From CAYSLU01 sp964431965 (GTDB lineage Bacteria; Verrucomicrobiota; Kiritimatiellia; CAIKKV01; CAYSLU01), in the NCBI GenBank assembly GCA_964431965.1, contig CAYSLU010000058.1, forward strand, positions 1 to 34,220: a stretch of 34,220 nucleotides of DNA. The letters run 5' to 3'. The translations under genes and the position numbers were made by a program. The notes beneath the pieces are model-generated. The model saw nothing but the letters and a program-made list of their open reading frames with translations. It did not search any database and was not told where the DNA came from. Of the stretch, positions 33,521-34,220 are shown one piece after another. Position 1 is the first letter of the stretch. Every line of letters begins with the position of its first letter.

Positions 33521-34220
33521 CGCAGGACCAGGGCGGCCAGGCCGAAGTAGAAGAATACCGTCAGAATGTCCGTCAGCGCCAGGGTGAGCGGCCCGCCCGC
33601 GACCTTCAGGTCCAGCTTGAGCCGGTGGAGGAGGGTCGGAACGGTCACGCCGAGCAGGCAGGCGGTGGTCAGGGCGCAGAGGATGCCCCCGCCGATCACG
33701 ATGGCGGGCAGGACGGCCGCCTTCCACGCATACACGGTGGCGCCCACAATGGTGGCGCAGGTCGATCCGAGGAGGAGCGCGACGGCGAGTTCCTTTCCGA
33801 TGGCGCGCACGAAGCCCGCCCACGAGAGCCCCTCGTATCGGAGCGCGTGGATCGTGATCGTCATCGTCTGGACGCAGACGCTCTCCCCGAGCCCCAGCAC
33901 CATCGTGAGGAAGAACGCCAGGATCAGGCTGGTCGCGAGCGTGGCCTGGAAGGCGCCGACCAGCAACGCGCAGAGCACGCCGCTGGCGATCGTCGCCAGG
34001 AGCCAGGGAAACCGGACGCGGAAGGACTTGAGCGGGGATGCGTCCCGGACCTGGGAAACCCGGAAGCCGATGGATTCAAACAGCGCGTCCATCTGCTCGC
34101 GCTCGTTCAGGTCGAACATGCCGTTGCTGAACAGGCCGATGTCCACGATGCCGATGATGCGGCGCTCCGCGTCGATCACGGGGAACGCCAGCAGCTTGTG
34201 GATGATGAAGAACTCGCAGG
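33517..34220 (-). CDS. MgtE-like Mg2+ transporter (3' part, 5' end outside window)
   Basis: 233 residues visible. The partial N-terminus holds the end of a CBS domain (LLAFPVIDAERRIIGIVDI), then a plug-type linker and five membrane segments as in MgtE (start PWLLATIASGVLCAL, end ALTDILTVFFYFGLAAL). The Asp of the last segment (ALTD), which forms the Mg2+ site in MgtE, is present. The strongly conserved GGN-x2-x-Q loop is altered here to GLGESVCVQT: the Gln is kept but the Asn is Glu. So it belongs to the family, but ion selectivity might differ. Its stop shares CTAG with the HMA gene. Confidence 0.85.
   Translation of the reverse strand, partial: CEFFIIHKLLAFPVIDAERRIIGIVDIGLFSNGMFDLNEREQMDALFESIGFRVSQVRDASPLKSFRVRFPWLLATIASGVLCALLVGAFQATLATSLILAFFLTMVLGLGESVCVQTMTITIHALRYEGLSWAGFVRAIGKELAVALLLGSTCATIVGATVYAWKAAVLPAIVIGGGILCALTTACLLGVTVPTLLHRLKLDLKVAGGPLTLALTDILTVFFYFGLAALVLR

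Noticed and set aside
1..34220. tRNA, rRNA, integrase, transposase, toxin-antitoxin or defence genes
   Set aside because: I looked for cloverleaf, transposase DDE, integrase and nuclease motifs on both strands and saw none.

Overview
The window is a GC-rich, gene-dense bacterial chromosome segment with no phage, plasmid, CRISPR or RNA gene that I can see. Housekeeping genes (uvrA, his genes, rpmE, prfA, prmC) flank a large carbohydrate-degradation block. The cytoplasmic glycoside hydrolases and YetA-like lyase, the exported modular beta-helix protein and the many ATGA/GTGA gene overlaps suggest a member of the Planctomycetota-Verrucomicrobiota-Kiritimatiellota-Lentisphaerota group, perhaps Kiritimatiellota. 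That placement is an inference from style, not from a marker-gene comparison.

Layout. 1-5130 (+): the 3' end of uvrA overlaps a long TPR protein, followed by ExbB/TolQ-like, ExbD/TolR-like and degenerate TonB-like proteins, an envelope energy-transduction set. 5182-10212 (+): hisD-hisC-hisB-hisA, then an M16 zinc peptidase overlapping hisA. 10289-12611 (+): an exported DUF4139 protein with its own promoter candidate, then a TRIC/UPF0126 membrane protein. 12653-13669 (-): a UroD/MtaA-type methyltransferase with the His-x-Cys...Cys zinc signature. 13670-14145: a gene-free 476 bp stretch holding a ~145 bp imperfect palindrome and a separate ~73 bp dispersed-type inverted repeat. 14146-25590: a carbohydrate locus. 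A YetA/PL26-like RIFT-barrel protein (-) is divergent from a GH50-like clan GH-A enzyme, a GH42 beta-galactosidase, a secreted protein made of three ~370-residue beta-helix modules, and a double amidohydrolase whose N-terminal half has lost its metal ligands (all +). 25621-27200 (-): two exported orphans. 27386-32794 (-): prfA-prmC-TPR membrane protein-apbE-pfkB, tightly packed. 32874-33074 (-): rpmE, separated from prfA by a strong hairpin. 33287-33520 (+): a small CxxC metal-binding protein whose stop shares a CTAG with the stop of an mgtE-like gene running off the right edge (-).

How the parts work together. GH50-like and GH42 enzymes without signal peptides point to intracellular breakdown of imported beta-galactan oligosaccharides. 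The neighbouring YetA-like protein and the sugar kinase fit the same economy, but no transporter or sulfatase lies in the window. The strongest oddities are: an ExbD-like protein with Ser where the proton-carrying Asp should be; the half-dead double amidohydrolase; the long palindrome at 13739-13883; the AT-richer rare-codon patch inside the TonB-like gene that looks like a promoter for the his genes; and the methyltransferase near a galactan locus. I found no clearly new defence or mobile system.
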